Part shown: positions 41,956 through 51,221 of the stretch, in pieces
Numbering within the stretch: the stretch's first letter is position 1
Layout: each line of letters starts with the position of its first letter
Source: Candidatus Latescibacterota bacterium
GTDB lineage: Bacteria > Latescibacterota > UBA2968 > GCA-2709665
Assembly: GCA_012271065.1 (NCBI GenBank)
Contig: JAAXHE010000238.1
Span: 1-64,000 of the forward strand
Reading direction: 5' to 3'
DNA length: 64,000 nucleotides
Translations under genes and position numbers: made by a program
Notes under the pieces: generated by a model
What the model was told of the DNA's origin: nothing
The model's database searches: none
The model's input: only the letters and a program-made list of their open reading frames with translations

Positions 41956-44130
41956 ATGTCATTGAAAACACATCTGTTTACTGTGTTGGCCGTGCTTTTT
42001 CCAGTATTTCAATCTCTAGGCGACAGTGTTGCCGGGAGTCCAGCGGACTCGCTGGATGCGCTGCGCAACGCACGAGACTGGGTCGGTCTGGGGTACGCCT
42101 ACCTTGAGCATGGTAATTTCGAAGATGCCAGGAAGGCATTTCGGCGAGGCGCGAGAGGAGATTCCGCGGCTGCGGCGTACAATGGGATGGGACTGGCATA
42201 CGGACGCGACCCGAAGGCGGTCAAGCGGAAGGCCTTCGAGTATTTCCGCCGCGCGCTGGGGGTGGATGAGGGTTACCTCGAAGCGCGAATGAATATCGCA
42301 CGGTTGCACATCCACCTTGGCGACCTGAATGCAGAGCATGCCTTGAAGGACGTGATCGAGACGCATCCGACCTATGCGCCGGCCTATCTGATGCTGGCGG
42401 ACTGGTTCAGGGACAGCCTCTTCTTTGAAAAGAGAATTGCCCTCTACAATCGCTATCTCGAGATCATGCCCGGAGATATACGGGGGTATCAAGGTCTCGC
42501 CATGACGTACATCGAACTACACAATTATCCGGAAGCGTTGAAGGCGCTTGAATCCGCCATCACGGATATTTCACCGGATTCCCGGCTTCTGCCACTGGCC
42601 GCTCAGGCACACGCGGCATTGGGCGATCCGGAGCAGGCTGTTGAGCTTTTCCAAAACTATTTTCACGCATTGCCCGACAGCGAAAGGGCGTTGTATGAGG
42701 ATTTGTCTCTCGTGACCTTTCCGGCAGAGCTTGAGACCTATACGGCTAAGTCAGGCAAGGAAAAGGCGAAGTGGCGTCGAGACTTCTGGAAGAAACGCGA
42801 TATGGCGCTGGTTTCGGCGGGGAAGGCGCGGGAGGCGGAGCACTACCGGAGGGTGTGGCATGCCCGGACGTTTTTCGGGGAGAAAGTATTCCCGTGGGAC
42901 CGGCGAGGAGAGGTCTACATCAGGTATGGAGAGCCTGAGTATCGTGCGCGTTCGGACAGGGTCAACGCGTATCCGCCGAGCCTGGAGGTCCAGCGGATAC
43001 GCGACGTGCACGGGCAGCAGATCTACGGCGTTTACGACACCCGATCCGATCTGGAGAGGCCCAAGGGATGGACTCTAAAGGACGACAAGTCCGCTAAGAA
43101 GGAGGAGTGGGTATACACGAAAGTCGCAGGCGGCCTGCAACTTATTTTCAAGGATGATTGGTTCGACGGAGATTGGGACTTTCCGAGTGGCGTACCCGGC
43201 AACGACATCAGCCTGACCCCAAGGATGTTGTCGCTGCATCCGGCTGTGGTTTACAGGAAGGCGACACAAACGCTGCCCGATTTCTACGACGTTCCTCCCG
43301 GAATGGAACCCATCGAGTTCTACTATGACACGGCGAGCTTCCGTGGTTTGGACCATCAAGGCGCGGCGATGGAAGTCTACTTCGGCATTCCGCTGGACCT
43401 GGTTGAGAGCGAAGAGAAGGATGGGCGTGAACTCTCGAACGTCAGGATGGTGGCTGCGTTAACGGACACGAGTGGCGACGTATATCATCGGCGGCAGACA
43501 GACCTGGTTTTTCCGGCGCCTCGAGGCGAAAAGGCTGCGCGCGGCACTTTTGCACCGGACCTGATCCGGATTGAGGTTGCACCTGGAGACTACCGGCTTG
43601 CCGTACAGCTTGTGGATCGGAGCTCGGGAAAGTGGGGCGTGTACCTGCAGGACTTGAACGTCCCCGATTTTCTGGATTCGCTGGCAATCAGCGATCTGCA
43701 AATGTGCTGGGACATCCGGGAATCGACACGGGATGGAAAGTTCAGAAAGGAAAACCTCTGGGCGGTACCGATGCCAAGCCGGAGCTACCGGCAGGGCACG
43801 AATATACACATTTACTATGAGCTGTATAACCTGCGGACAGACGCGTTTGGAAGAACCCGATACCGGGTTTCCTACTCCATTCAGAGGGATGCCCGTTTGG
43901 GGAAGGGGGTCTTCGGCGCGTTATCGTCGCTGGTGCGGAGGATTATTTCAGCCGGAATAGAGGAGGTGGTTGTGAGCTACGACCGGACAGGCGTCGACGC
44001 GACCGAGGCAATCTACTTCGAACTGGACGCCGGAAACCTCAAACCCGGCTTCAGCCGGATCAGGGTATTGGTGACCGACCTGAACAGTTTACAATCCGCG
44101 ACTCGCACGGCCATCTTTCACGTTGAATGA
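41956..44130 (+). CDS. GWxTD-like/TPR secreted protein, degenerate motif
   Basis: 724 residues with an export signal (HLFTVLAVLFPVFQSLGDSV) and TPR repeats from about 40 to 240 (YAYLEHGNFEDARKAFRRGA, LHNYPEALKALESAI). The central motif reads FPWDRRGEVYIRYGEPEYR, so the GWxTD core is replaced by PWDRR although the following V/IYIRYG is kept. The C-terminal beta region ends IRVLVTDLNSLQSATRTAIF, like the protein encoded at 36854. Function unknown, presumably envelope-associated. Start ATG after GGAGGGTTAAGGA. Confidence 0.75.
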   Translation: MSLKTHLFTVLAVLFPVFQSLGDSVAGSPADSLDALRNARDWVGLGYAYLEHGNFEDARKAFRRGARGDSAAAAYNGMGLAYGRDPKAVKRKAFEYFRRALGVDEGYLEARMNIARLHIHLGDLNAEHALKDVIETHPTYAPAYLMLADWFRDSLFFEKRIALYNRYLEIMPGDIRGYQGLAMTYIELHNYPEALKALESAITDISPDSRLLPLAAQAHAALGDPEQAVELFQNYFHALPDSERALYEDLSLVTFPAELETYTAKSGKEKAKWRRDFWKKRDMALVSAGKAREAEHYRRVWHARTFFGEKVFPWDRRGEVYIRYGEPEYRARSDRVNAYPPSLEVQRIRDVHGQQIYGVYDTRSDLERPKGWTLKDDKSAKKEEWVYTKVAGGLQLIFKDDWFDGDWDFPSGVPGNDISLTPRMLSLHPAVVYRKATQTLPDFYDVPPGMEPIEFYYDTASFRGLDHQGAAMEVYFGIPLDLVESEEKDGRELSNVRMVAALTDTSGDVYHRRQTDLVFPAPRGEKAARGTFAPDLIRIEVAPGDYRLAVQLVDRSSGKWGVYLQDLNVPDFLDSLAISDLQMCWDIRESTRDGKFRKENLWAVPMPSRSYRQGTNIHIYYELYNLRTDAFGRTRYRVSYSIQRDARLGKGVFGALSSLVRRIISAGIEEVVVSYDRTGVDATEAIYFELDAGNLKPGFSRIRVLVTDLNSLQSATRTAIFHVE

Positions 44131-44179
44131 CAGGACAGGGGCCAAAAGTCGCTTTGCGTTGACTTTGCCATCGGCTGAA

Positions 44180-44557
44180 TCATGCGCGTCGAATCCTGGG
44201 CGCGATTTCCGAAGAGCAGGTCTTGCGTCTTCCCGCGCGAACGTCGAGGACCTCCGCCAGCGCTGTTTCCGCTTCGTCAACCAGGCACTCGGTGTCGACT
44301 CCCCGGTGGCCGGGACTGTACGGCTTCAGCTTTCGGATGCCCCGGGTCAACAGGTGTTCGGCGCCCGCATAATTCTCGCACGTCAGGTGATAGAAGCCGA
44401 CCGCCACTTGAATCATGCCTTGAAAAAAGGGTCTTTCGGATCCCCGCACATCCATCCAGACGTCCTCCCACGTGTCGTGAGACGTATAGAAGTCGCCGGC
44501 ATTGAATTCGCGGATGCCGCGTTCGAACCTCTCGGTTATGTCAGATTCTTGTGCCAA
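44180..44557 (-). CDS. DUF309 protein
   Basis: About 125 residues. FNAGDFYTSHDTWEDVWMD and RPFFQGMIQVAVGFYHLTCE are the DUF309 signature, with conserved His, Glu and Gln that probably line a metal or substrate pocket; the family's reaction is unknown. I chose the TTG at 44557 (AAGG 9-12 nt upstream). A TTG at 44611 would place the start inside a large palindrome. Confidence 0.7.
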   Translation of the reverse strand: MAQESDITERFERGIREFNAGDFYTSHDTWEDVWMDVRGSERPFFQGMIQVAVGFYHLTCENYAGAEHLLTRGIRKLKPYSPGHRGVDTECLVDEAETALAEVLDVRAGRRKTCSSEIAPRIRRA

Positions 44558-44567
44558 AGTATCCAGC

Positions 44568-44612
44568 CTTGACTCGCAGCCGCAAGCTGCCAGTTTGCGG
44601 CTGCGAGTCAAG
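44568..44612. repeat. 45-nt near-perfect palindrome
   Basis: The 45 bases form 22-nt arms around a single central C with only one non-Watson-Crick pair (G·T). The outer 18 bp (CTTGACTCGCAGCCGCAA against its exact complement at 44595-44612) are perfect. It lies immediately upstream of the DUF309 start. No T-tract follows, so it is not a standard terminator. Confidence 0.75.
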
Positions 44613-44667
44613 CACCTTCACACTCACTTCCTCAGCGACCAAAAACAAACGGTGGTGCAACAATAAT

Positions 44668-44695
44668 GGCGGGCGCCAAACCTCAGGGGCCCGCC
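44668..44695 (-). terminator. intrinsic-terminator-like hairpin
   Basis: GGCGGGC (44668-44674) pairs with GCCCGCC (44689-44695); on the minus strand ATTATTGTTG follows. It lies just past the stop of the gamma-carbonic-anhydrase-like gene. Confidence 0.55.
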
Positions 44696-44718
44696 TTCGG
44701 CGAATCTCAATGCTCAAC

Positions 44719-45234
44719 TCAGCGGTCTCGTCCCTTGTAGACTTCCCTCCTTCTGACGTAACCGTCCGTATTCTTCCTGAAATTCGCGATCTCCTCCTCC
44801 GTCAGTTCCCGCCTTACCCTGGCCGGCACACCCGCGGCCAGCGTCCGGGGCGGGATCTCCATACCCTCGAGGACCAGCGCGTTCGCCGCGATGAGCGATT
44901 CCTCGCCGACCCGTGCGTGATTCAACACCGTTGCGCCCATTCCTATGGTGGCCCCGCGATCTATAAGACACCCGTGCAGAATCGCGTTGTGACCGACTGT
45001 AACGTACTCGCCCACGGTGCAGGGACATCCCGGATCAGTATGCAGGACCGTTCCGTCCTGGATATTGGATCCCTTGCCGATCCGGATCGGCTCCTCGTCA
45101 CCGCGCAACACGGCGTTGAACCAGATACTCACCTCTGACGCGACATACACCTTGCCGACAAGTATCGCCCCGTCCGCCAGGAATGCGGAATCGTCAATTT
45201 CCGGTGTTGCGTCCTGATACGGCAGAACTCTCAA
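44719..45234 (-). CDS. gamma-carbonic-anhydrase-like hexapeptide protein
   Basis: 171 residues, left-handed beta-helix of the YrdA/PaaY/CaiE group. Hexapeptide repeats (ILVGKVYVA, ATIGMGATVLNHARV) and metal histidines H65 (VLHTD), H82 and H87 (VGHNAILHGC) are in the family positions. It may hydrate CO2 or act on an acyl-CoA; many members have no measured activity. The C-terminal helix is normal. Confidence 0.88.
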   Translation of the reverse strand: MRVLPYQDATPEIDDSAFLADGAILVGKVYVASEVSIWFNAVLRGDEEPIRIGKGSNIQDGTVLHTDPGCPCTVGEYVTVGHNAILHGCLIDRGATIGMGATVLNHARVGEESLIAANALVLEGMEIPPRTLAAGVPARVRRELTEEEIANFRKNTDGYVRRREVYKGRDR

Positions 45235-45341
45235 TTCATCCTCCCCGCAGCGAGGCCGTGTGCAACGGTATCGCAGCCACGCCCATTCGGATCGCTCCGG
45301 GATTGACCGAAGGGCTAGGCGGCGCCTGATTGGACGTGGGA

Positions 45342-46397
45342 CTACCTGCCCGAGCGCTCACGTTTCTCCCTGTCGCCATCACCGTCCGGTTTACGATCAC
45401 GACCGTCATCTACAGGGCCCAGCACGAACTCACGTTTGCCAGGGCCGCCACCGGAACGGAACAGCCCCGTGAAAAACCCGATCGCGCCAGATATCGCGCC
45501 GAACAGGATCGCTGTGTCTCTGACCGGTGAGTTCGACTGCCAGCCGGCAAACGCGCCCACCAAGGCACCCGATACGGCGCCCCCGACGCCCATCCGGACC
45601 GCGGTGCCGAGCTTTGTCGAACGTCTCCCGCGAAGGAACAGGACCCGGTCGATATCATTGACCGGGACCCGCCTTGCGTCGAGACCGGATTGTACCAGTA
45701 TGGTCCCGTCGTCGTATTCCGGCAATAACTGTCCCTCGATCCGCTCACCGTCCTTCAACACGACTCCGCCTCGAAGCCGGCGCGTTATTCCGGCCCGCGG
45801 CCGCCGCTCTTCGAAGGAGATCTTCCGGTCGGTATACTTGGGGTATTCGGCATCTTCAGGCAACTTGGATTCAAATCCGATCTTGTATTCACCCTTTCGG
45901 ACCTCGTCGAAGTGTTCGACGTATTCCCGCAGTCGTCTGAGTGCGTCCTCGTCTCCGACCGGTACGGTCCTGTTCGCGATTTTCGGGCCGGACCGGTACC
46001 GGATCCTCACCATCACGCGATCTCCGCTCTTCAGAAACGAGGCCGTCTGTATGCCGGGCACAGCCATATCGAGCAGCCGCAGGGGTACCCTCTCGTTATA
46101 GACGCTGCGCCCTTGGAACAGGGAGTAGCGGTTGCTCTCTTCCAGATCGATTTCCGGCCCTACGAGCGGGCTCAGCACCACCAGGTTGCCCTCGATCTGC
46201 CTCACATCCACGATGGCCCAGCCTGCATCCTCCAGGGCTTCGATTATCCGGGTGGTCTTGGGGCGATCTTCGCCATCCTTTTCTGCCTTTTCCGCATCTT
46301 CAGCGCCCGATTCCGCCGCCCACGTCTGACCTGCGCCAACAAGGCTGGTCCACAGCACGCAGCTGGCGCATAACAAAGCGATTGACTTTCGAAACAT
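45342..46397 (-). CDS. exported protein with C-terminal glycine-rich membrane hairpin, unknown
   Basis: 351 residues. Signal peptide FRKSIALLCASCVLWTSLVG with cleavage near TWAA. An acidic segment is followed by a beta domain (EGNLVVLSPLVGPEIDL, DRVMVRIRYRSGPKIANRTV). A small domain ILVQSGLDARRVPVNDIDRV follows, then a glycine-rich hydrophobic stretch (GVGGAVSGALVGAFAG, ILFGAISGAIGFFTGLF) that could form a membrane hairpin, and a charged tail. The ATG at 46397 has AGGGAG spaced 6 nt. No family recognised. Confidence 0.6.
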   Translation of the reverse strand: MFRKSIALLCASCVLWTSLVGAGQTWAAESGAEDAEKAEKDGEDRPKTTRIIEALEDAGWAIVDVRQIEGNLVVLSPLVGPEIDLEESNRYSLFQGRSVYNERVPLRLLDMAVPGIQTASFLKSGDRVMVRIRYRSGPKIANRTVPVGDEDALRRLREYVEHFDEVRKGEYKIGFESKLPEDAEYPKYTDRKISFEERRPRAGITRRLRGGVVLKDGERIEGQLLPEYDDGTILVQSGLDARRVPVNDIDRVLFLRGRRSTKLGTAVRMGVGGAVSGALVGAFAGWQSNSPVRDTAILFGAISGAIGFFTGLFRSGGGPGKREFVLGPVDDGRDRKPDGDGDREKRERSGR

Positions 46398-46489
46398 AAC
46401 CATCTCCCTGGATGTGGGGTGACTTCCCGGCACAACTTCAATTGTACGGCGGCCGATTCCGTGGGTCAAGCGCGGGAGCCGATATAACG

Positions 46490-46511
46490 AAAAAAACGGG
46501 TCGTCGACCCG
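46490..46511 (-). terminator. terminator of the arginine operon
   Basis: On the minus strand CGGGTC-GAC-GACCCG is followed by seven T. It lies 77 nt past the stop of the gene after argH. A textbook intrinsic terminator, which closes the argR-C-B-D-G-H-orf run. Confidence 0.85.
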
Positions 46512-46587
46512 CGCGCCCGCGGTCGGCCCGTGCGTTGCGCTGCCACGTAAACGCCCCAACGGACGCAAAGTTCCGTCTTCGGGGCCG

Positions 46588-47223
46588 CTATGCGGGTTCG
46601 TCCTTCAGATCCTCGATCTCATCGGTAATACCATCCATTATGTAGGGACGGAATTTTCTGAACACCGCCCGTCGTCTGAACCATCCATCGTCGTGCGTCG
46701 CCGTTCCCGCAACCCGTACGAATTGCATCAGGTCGATCCCGTCGGAATCGCACTCGCCGTAGAGCCACACATCCAGCAACCGCCGGACTTTCTGCAGGGA
46801 TTCGCGGGAAACCGGCATCGCTTTGTCGAGCGGAAAGAAGACTTCGCCGTCCGCCAGCACCGAGGCGTCGCGCAGGAATTTTCGAGGAGGTTGGACGAGC
46901 CGATCCGGATCGCCCACGGCCATTCCGGTGACAAAGTCGATATCGCCATCCTCAACCACGTCCATGAACAGCGTGCGCATGCGGTTTCGCAAACCGCCAT
47001 AGTCCTCCATCAGGCGATTCGACCGCGGGTTCACACCCACGTACAGCGTACCCAGTCCATTGTACCGCAGACACTCCGAAACGAAGTCGGCCTCGTTATC
47101 GAACAACCCGATGCCGATGACATGGTCTCCATCCATCGCCTTCAGATGTGTCAGGCCATGTTCCGGACCGTGTTGCAGAAGGTCGTAGTGCCGCCGCACG
47201 TCGCGCTCACTGAAGGATTTCAC
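46588..47223 (-). CDS. unknown protein cotranslated with ArgH
   Basis: 211 residues with GTG start overlapping the argH stop (GTGA). Recognisable stretches: RRHYDLLQHGPEHGLTHLK, DHVIGIGLFDNEADFVSECL, LGTLYVGVNPRSNRLMEDY and TLFMDVVEDGDIDFVTGM. The YVGVNPR and LFMDVVEDGD elements faintly resemble archaeo-eukaryotic primase-polymerase folds, but this is not enough for a call. No signal or membrane helix. Coupling to argH suggests expression with arginine synthesis; function unknown. A much longer open frame that extends upstream inside argH is a shadow. Confidence 0.6.
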   Translation of the reverse strand: MKSFSERDVRRHYDLLQHGPEHGLTHLKAMDGDHVIGIGLFDNEADFVSECLRYNGLGTLYVGVNPRSNRLMEDYGGLRNRMRTLFMDVVEDGDIDFVTGMAVGDPDRLVQPPRKFLRDASVLADGEVFFPLDKAMPVSRESLQKVRRLLDVWLYGECDSDGIDLMQFVRVAGTATHDDGWFRRRAVFRKFRPYIMDGITDEIEDLKDEPA

Positions 47224-48626
47224 CCTTCCGCTCTCCGCGTTCTCCGGCTCAGTAGCTGCCTGCCGCTGCGAACCTGCGCCGCAACGGCCTCGTAACCGGT
47301 CCCTCCGTCGAGTTCCCGACGGTTGACGCTGGCCTCTACGCGAAGCGACTCCGCCACATCCGCCTCGAACAGATCGCACTCCGAGCGGAGGGTCCGCAGG
47401 TCCAGCTCGTCGAGGCGCCGTCCCCGCGAAAGCGCGGTCCGGACCAGCCTGCCCACGATCCGGTGGGTTTCTCGAAAGGGCAGTCCCTTTCTCACAAGAT
47501 AGTCCGCGAGATCCGTCGCCACTACGGTACCGTCGAGAGCTTCGCGCATCCGATCGGTATGTACCGCCATTGTCCGCCACGCGCCTGCGAACACCTCCAG
47601 CACCTGATGAACCGTATCGACCGTATCGAAGAAGGTCTCCTTGTCCTCCTGAAGATCCTTCGAGTAGGTCAGCGGCAATCCCTTCATCACGGTCAACAGC
47701 GCCATCAGATTGCCGTACACCCGCCCCGTCTTGCCGCGGACCAGTTCCAGCGAATCCGGGTTCTTTTTCTGCGGCATCATGCTCGAACCGGTGCTGTACG
47801 CGTCGTCGAGTTCGATAAACCGAAACTCGGACGACGACCACACGATCAGGTCTTCGCAGAACCTGCTGAGGTGTCCAATGAGAATTGCCGCGGCGGACAT
47901 ATACTCGAGCAGATAGTCCCGGTCGCTGACCGCGTCGATGCTGTTTCGGGTTATTCGCGAGAAACCCAGTTCCGACGCAATGAATTCGCGGTCTATCGGA
48001 AAGGCGCTGCCGGCAAAGGCGCCCGAGCCGAGCGGCATGGCATCCGCCCGGTCGGCACAGGCGGCGAATCGTCCCCGGTCCCGATCCAGCATCCAGAACA
48101 ATGCCATTGTATAGTGCGACAGACGGACGGGCTGCGCCTGTTGCAGATGTGTATATCCCGGCATCAGAGCGTCGATGTGCCGATCGGCGAAATCCACCAG
48201 AACGGTCTGCAACCGATCGATGCCGTCAACGGTAATCCGAGTCGCCTCCCGCAGATACAGCCGCTCATCCAGCGCCACCTGATCGTTCCTGCTGCGTCCG
48301 GTATGGAGCTTGCCGCCAACCTCTCCCACGATCTCGGTCAGCCGCGACTCCACCGCCATGTGTATGTCTTCCAGACGTGCGTGCAGGGCAAGGCGGCCGT
48401 CGGCAATTTCCGCTTCGACCTGGTCCAGGCCCTTCAGGATGCAGTCCAGTTGCCGGGCCGTCAGGACGCCGATTTTCGACAGGGCTTTGGCCTGTGCCCT
48501 GCTTCCGGCGATGTCCGCGCTGTATAGCCGCCTGTCGAACCCGATGGACGCATTGAATTGTTCCATTGCGCTCTCCGACGCTTTGTCGAAGCGGCCCGAC
48601 CATGGTTTTTTTTCAGCTTCGCCCAT
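47220..48626 (-). CDS. argH: argininosuccinate lyase
   Basis: Splits argininosuccinate to arginine and fumarate, the last step of the pathway. 468 residues, normal length. SSMMPQKKNPDSLELVRGKT is the fumarase/aspartase-superfamily signature containing the catalytic Ser loop. GRSRNDQVALDERLYLRE and GYTHLQQAQPVRLSHY carry the other active-site residues. The N-terminus WSGRFDKASE is typical. It lies 56 nt after argG. Confidence 0.96.
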   Translation of the reverse strand: MGEAEKKPWSGRFDKASESAMEQFNASIGFDRRLYSADIAGSRAQAKALSKIGVLTARQLDCILKGLDQVEAEIADGRLALHARLEDIHMAVESRLTEIVGEVGGKLHTGRSRNDQVALDERLYLREATRITVDGIDRLQTVLVDFADRHIDALMPGYTHLQQAQPVRLSHYTMALFWMLDRDRGRFAACADRADAMPLGSGAFAGSAFPIDREFIASELGFSRITRNSIDAVSDRDYLLEYMSAAAILIGHLSRFCEDLIVWSSSEFRFIELDDAYSTGSSMMPQKKNPDSLELVRGKTGRVYGNLMALLTVMKGLPLTYSKDLQEDKETFFDTVDTVHQVLEVFAGAWRTMAVHTDRMREALDGTVVATDLADYLVRKGLPFRETHRIVGRLVRTALSRGRRLDELDLRTLRSECDLFEADVAESLRVEASVNRRELDGGTGYEAVAAQVRSGRQLLSRRTRRAEG

Positions 48627-48682
48627 TGAATAATCCTGAAAAGCCGGCGAATCCCGTAACGAGGATTCTGAATCCCTGGTTC

Positions 48683-49936
48683 TCAGTCTTCCGTCAGCCC
48701 TGCTTCCACCTGGCGCGACGCATTCAACGCCTTTGCGCCGACACTCAGCACATTCAGAAATCCCTCCGAATCCCGATGGTCGTAATCACCGATTGCTTCC
48801 ATCGAGGACAATTCGGAGGAATACAGCGAATGCGCGACGGAACCGGAGGACTGATAGGTTACCGAGCCTTTGTATACCGAAACGGTCATCGAGCCCTCGG
48901 CCAGCTTCCGAACCGGCGAGAGGGCGCCTCGAATCATCTGTGAAGACAGGTCGAAATAATACCCCTGGTAGATCTGCTCGGCAAGCACCGAGGAGAGCGA
49001 GTCGTAGAATCGCCGTGCCCGCCTGTCGAGTACCTGCTGCAGCAGGTACTGGTAGCATGCGCCCAGCAATGCGAGCCCCGGGCTTTCGTACACGCCGCGG
49101 GATTTAATGCCCACGAAGCGATTCTCGACCGTGTGGATTCCGATGCCGACTCCGTGACGCCCGGCAACGTCGTTGGCCGTTGCGATCGCCGATACGGCGT
49201 CCACGTGCTCCCCGTTCACAAGTACGGGACGCCCTGCTTCAAGCGTTACGGAGAATGTCTCCGGGCGATCCGGCGCGTCCTTCGGGAAAACGCCCATGCC
49301 CGGCTCGATGAAGTCCGCCGCCACGTCGAGGTATTCCAGCTTTCCCGCCTCATGCGTGAACCCCAGCAGATTCGCGTCCGTCGAATACGGCTTGTCCTGC
49401 GTAGCCGTAATGGGCAGGTTCCGGGCCTGGCAATAGGCGATCATCTCCCTGCGTCCGCCGAAATGCTCCAGGAATGCGTCGTCGCGCCACGGCGCATACA
49501 CCTTGATGGCGGGCGACAGCATATTGGCGACGAGCTGGAATCGCACCTGGTCGTTCCCCCGGCCGGTGGCTCCGTGCGCGAGTACGTCGATATCGCGCGC
49601 CTGCATCTCTTCAAGGATCCCCTGCGCGGTCACGTGTCGGGCAAGACCGGTCGTGTTCCAGTACCCGCCCTCGTAGACGGCATTGGCCAGGAGCATGGTG
49701 ATTGCCTCCTCTGCCAGGTCCGACTTCAGGTCCAGGATAACCGAATCCACGGCCCCGCAGGCCAGCATCCGTCGGCCGATATCCTCGATATCGTCCTCGT
49801 CCGGCTGCCCGATATCCGCGGTGATGCTCACCACCTCCACCCCCTGGTCGGCAAGCCAGCGCGTAACCGTACAGCTGTCAAGCCCGCCGGAGGCCGCCAG
49901 CGCAATCCGCTTGCCCCGAATGTCCGCCAATTTCAT
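48683..49936 (-). CDS. argG: argininosuccinate synthase
   Basis: Joins citrulline and aspartate using ATP. 417 residues from ATG 49936 (AAAGGAG upstream). ALAASGGLDSCTVTRWL is the PP-loop, with ATGRGNDQVRFQ and DKPYSTDANLLG further on. The Met-Leu order EEITMLLANAVYEG is present in similar form. An in-frame start further upstream is not supported. The length is slightly above the 400-residue short type. Confidence 0.95.
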   Translation of the reverse strand: MKLADIRGKRIALAASGGLDSCTVTRWLADQGVEVVSITADIGQPDEDDIEDIGRRMLACGAVDSVILDLKSDLAEEAITMLLANAVYEGGYWNTTGLARHVTAQGILEEMQARDIDVLAHGATGRGNDQVRFQLVANMLSPAIKVYAPWRDDAFLEHFGGRREMIAYCQARNLPITATQDKPYSTDANLLGFTHEAGKLEYLDVAADFIEPGMGVFPKDAPDRPETFSVTLEAGRPVLVNGEHVDAVSAIATANDVAGRHGVGIGIHTVENRFVGIKSRGVYESPGLALLGACYQYLLQQVLDRRARRFYDSLSSVLAEQIYQGYYFDLSSQMIRGALSPVRKLAEGSMTVSVYKGSVTYQSSGSVAHSLYSSELSSMEAIGDYDHRDSEGFLNVLSVGAKALNASRQVEAGLTED

Positions 49937-49970
49937 TACAGACGCTCCTTTCCCGTCGTCCGCCAGTGCA

Positions 49971-51167
49971 CTAACCCTGCAGAATTTCGTCGAACACGTC
50001 CATGACCCGGTCGATATTCTCCTGTTCAATCACCAGGGGAGGCAGAAAACGCACCACGTCCGGACCGGCTACACATACCAGGATTTCCCGCTCACGGAAC
50101 GCGCCCATCACGTCGGCGGCAGGAACGTCGGCCAACACCGCACCGGCGATCAACCCCCTGCCGCGGACCTCGGTGATCTTATCGGGGTACGTTTCCATCA
50201 GCGCATTCAGCCGGCCATTCAGATGTTCGCCCTTCGCCCTAACGGCCGCGATGAAACCCGGATCCGAGAGCTGCCTGAAGACCTCGATGCCCACGGAGCA
50301 ACTGACCGGATGCGCCCCGAACGTAGCCGCATGGTCGCTGGGCTCCACGGCATCGGCAACGTCCTGGCTCATCAGTGTTGCGCCAATCGGCAGACCCCCG
50401 GCCAGGGGCTTGGCCAGCGTCATTATGTCCGGTGTTACGCCGTAGTGCTCATAACAGAACAGGGCCCCGGTCCGGCAGAGTCCGGACTGAATCTCGTCGA
50501 ACACCAGCAGCATCTTCATCTCATCGCACAGCTGCCGCAGGCCTTCAATGAACGAAGGTTCCCCCGAATGAATACCGCCCTCGGCCTGGAGTGGCTCCAG
50601 AATCACCGCTACCGTCTCTGCATCCACCAGGCGTTCTACCGACTCGAGATTGTTGAATTCCGCGAACGAGATTCCGGGCAGCAGGGGTCCGAAGCCTTTG
50701 TGGTACTTCGGCTGACCTGTGGTGGCAACCGACCCCATGGTGCGTCCGTGAAACGAGTTGTTCATCGCAATGAACTTGTACTTTGCGCGTTCCTCGAAAT
50801 TCGTGTATCCCCATTTTCGCGCGAACTTCAACGCCGCTTCCCAGGACTCGGTTCCGCTATTGCAGAAAAAAACACGATCCGCGAATGAACGCTCGCACAA
50901 CATCTTCGCCAACCGGGGCGCGGGAATCGTATGGTAGAGGTTCGAGACGTGGATCAGTTTGCGCGCCTGCGCCGAGATTGCGTCGCCAATGGTCGGGTTG
51001 TTGTATCCCAGTGCATTCACGGACAACCCGCTCACAAAATCCAGATACCGTTTCCCTTCGGTGTCGAAAAGATGCACGCCGTCTCCGCGCTCCAGTACAA
51101 AGTCGGGCCGCGCGTAGGTCTGCAGAATGTAGCTTTGTTCAAGGTCGATTATTTCTTTCGTGTCCAT
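49971..51167 (-). CDS. argD: acetylornithine aminotransferase
   Basis: Class-III PLP aminotransferase of 398 residues acting on N-acetylglutamate semialdehyde. FCNSGTESWEAALKFARKWG is the PLP phosphate loop, FHGRTMGSVATTGQPKYHKG the aromatic stack region, VFDEIQSGLCRTG the Asp for the PLP ring nitrogen, and LAKPLAGGLPIGA holds the Schiff-base lysine. The ATG at 51167 has GGGGAG 6 nt upstream. Succinyl-diaminopimelate transamination is a common second activity. Confidence 0.93.
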   Translation of the reverse strand: MDTKEIIDLEQSYILQTYARPDFVLERGDGVHLFDTEGKRYLDFVSGLSVNALGYNNPTIGDAISAQARKLIHVSNLYHTIPAPRLAKMLCERSFADRVFFCNSGTESWEAALKFARKWGYTNFEERAKYKFIAMNNSFHGRTMGSVATTGQPKYHKGFGPLLPGISFAEFNNLESVERLVDAETVAVILEPLQAEGGIHSGEPSFIEGLRQLCDEMKMLLVFDEIQSGLCRTGALFCYEHYGVTPDIMTLAKPLAGGLPIGATLMSQDVADAVEPSDHAATFGAHPVSCSVGIEVFRQLSDPGFIAAVRAKGEHLNGRLNALMETYPDKITEVRGRGLIAGAVLADVPAADVMGAFREREILVCVAGPDVVRFLPPLVIEQENIDRVMDVFDEILQG

Positions 51168-51221
51168 CATCCACTCCCCGGTTTTTGGGTTCCACATACA
51201 CAGCTTGATCCGCGTCCTTCT

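Noticed and set aside
47224..47841. 5' extension of the unknown gene after argH
   Set aside because: Arg-rich low-complexity translation antisense in frame to argH coding sequence; the GTG at 47223 is the sensible start.
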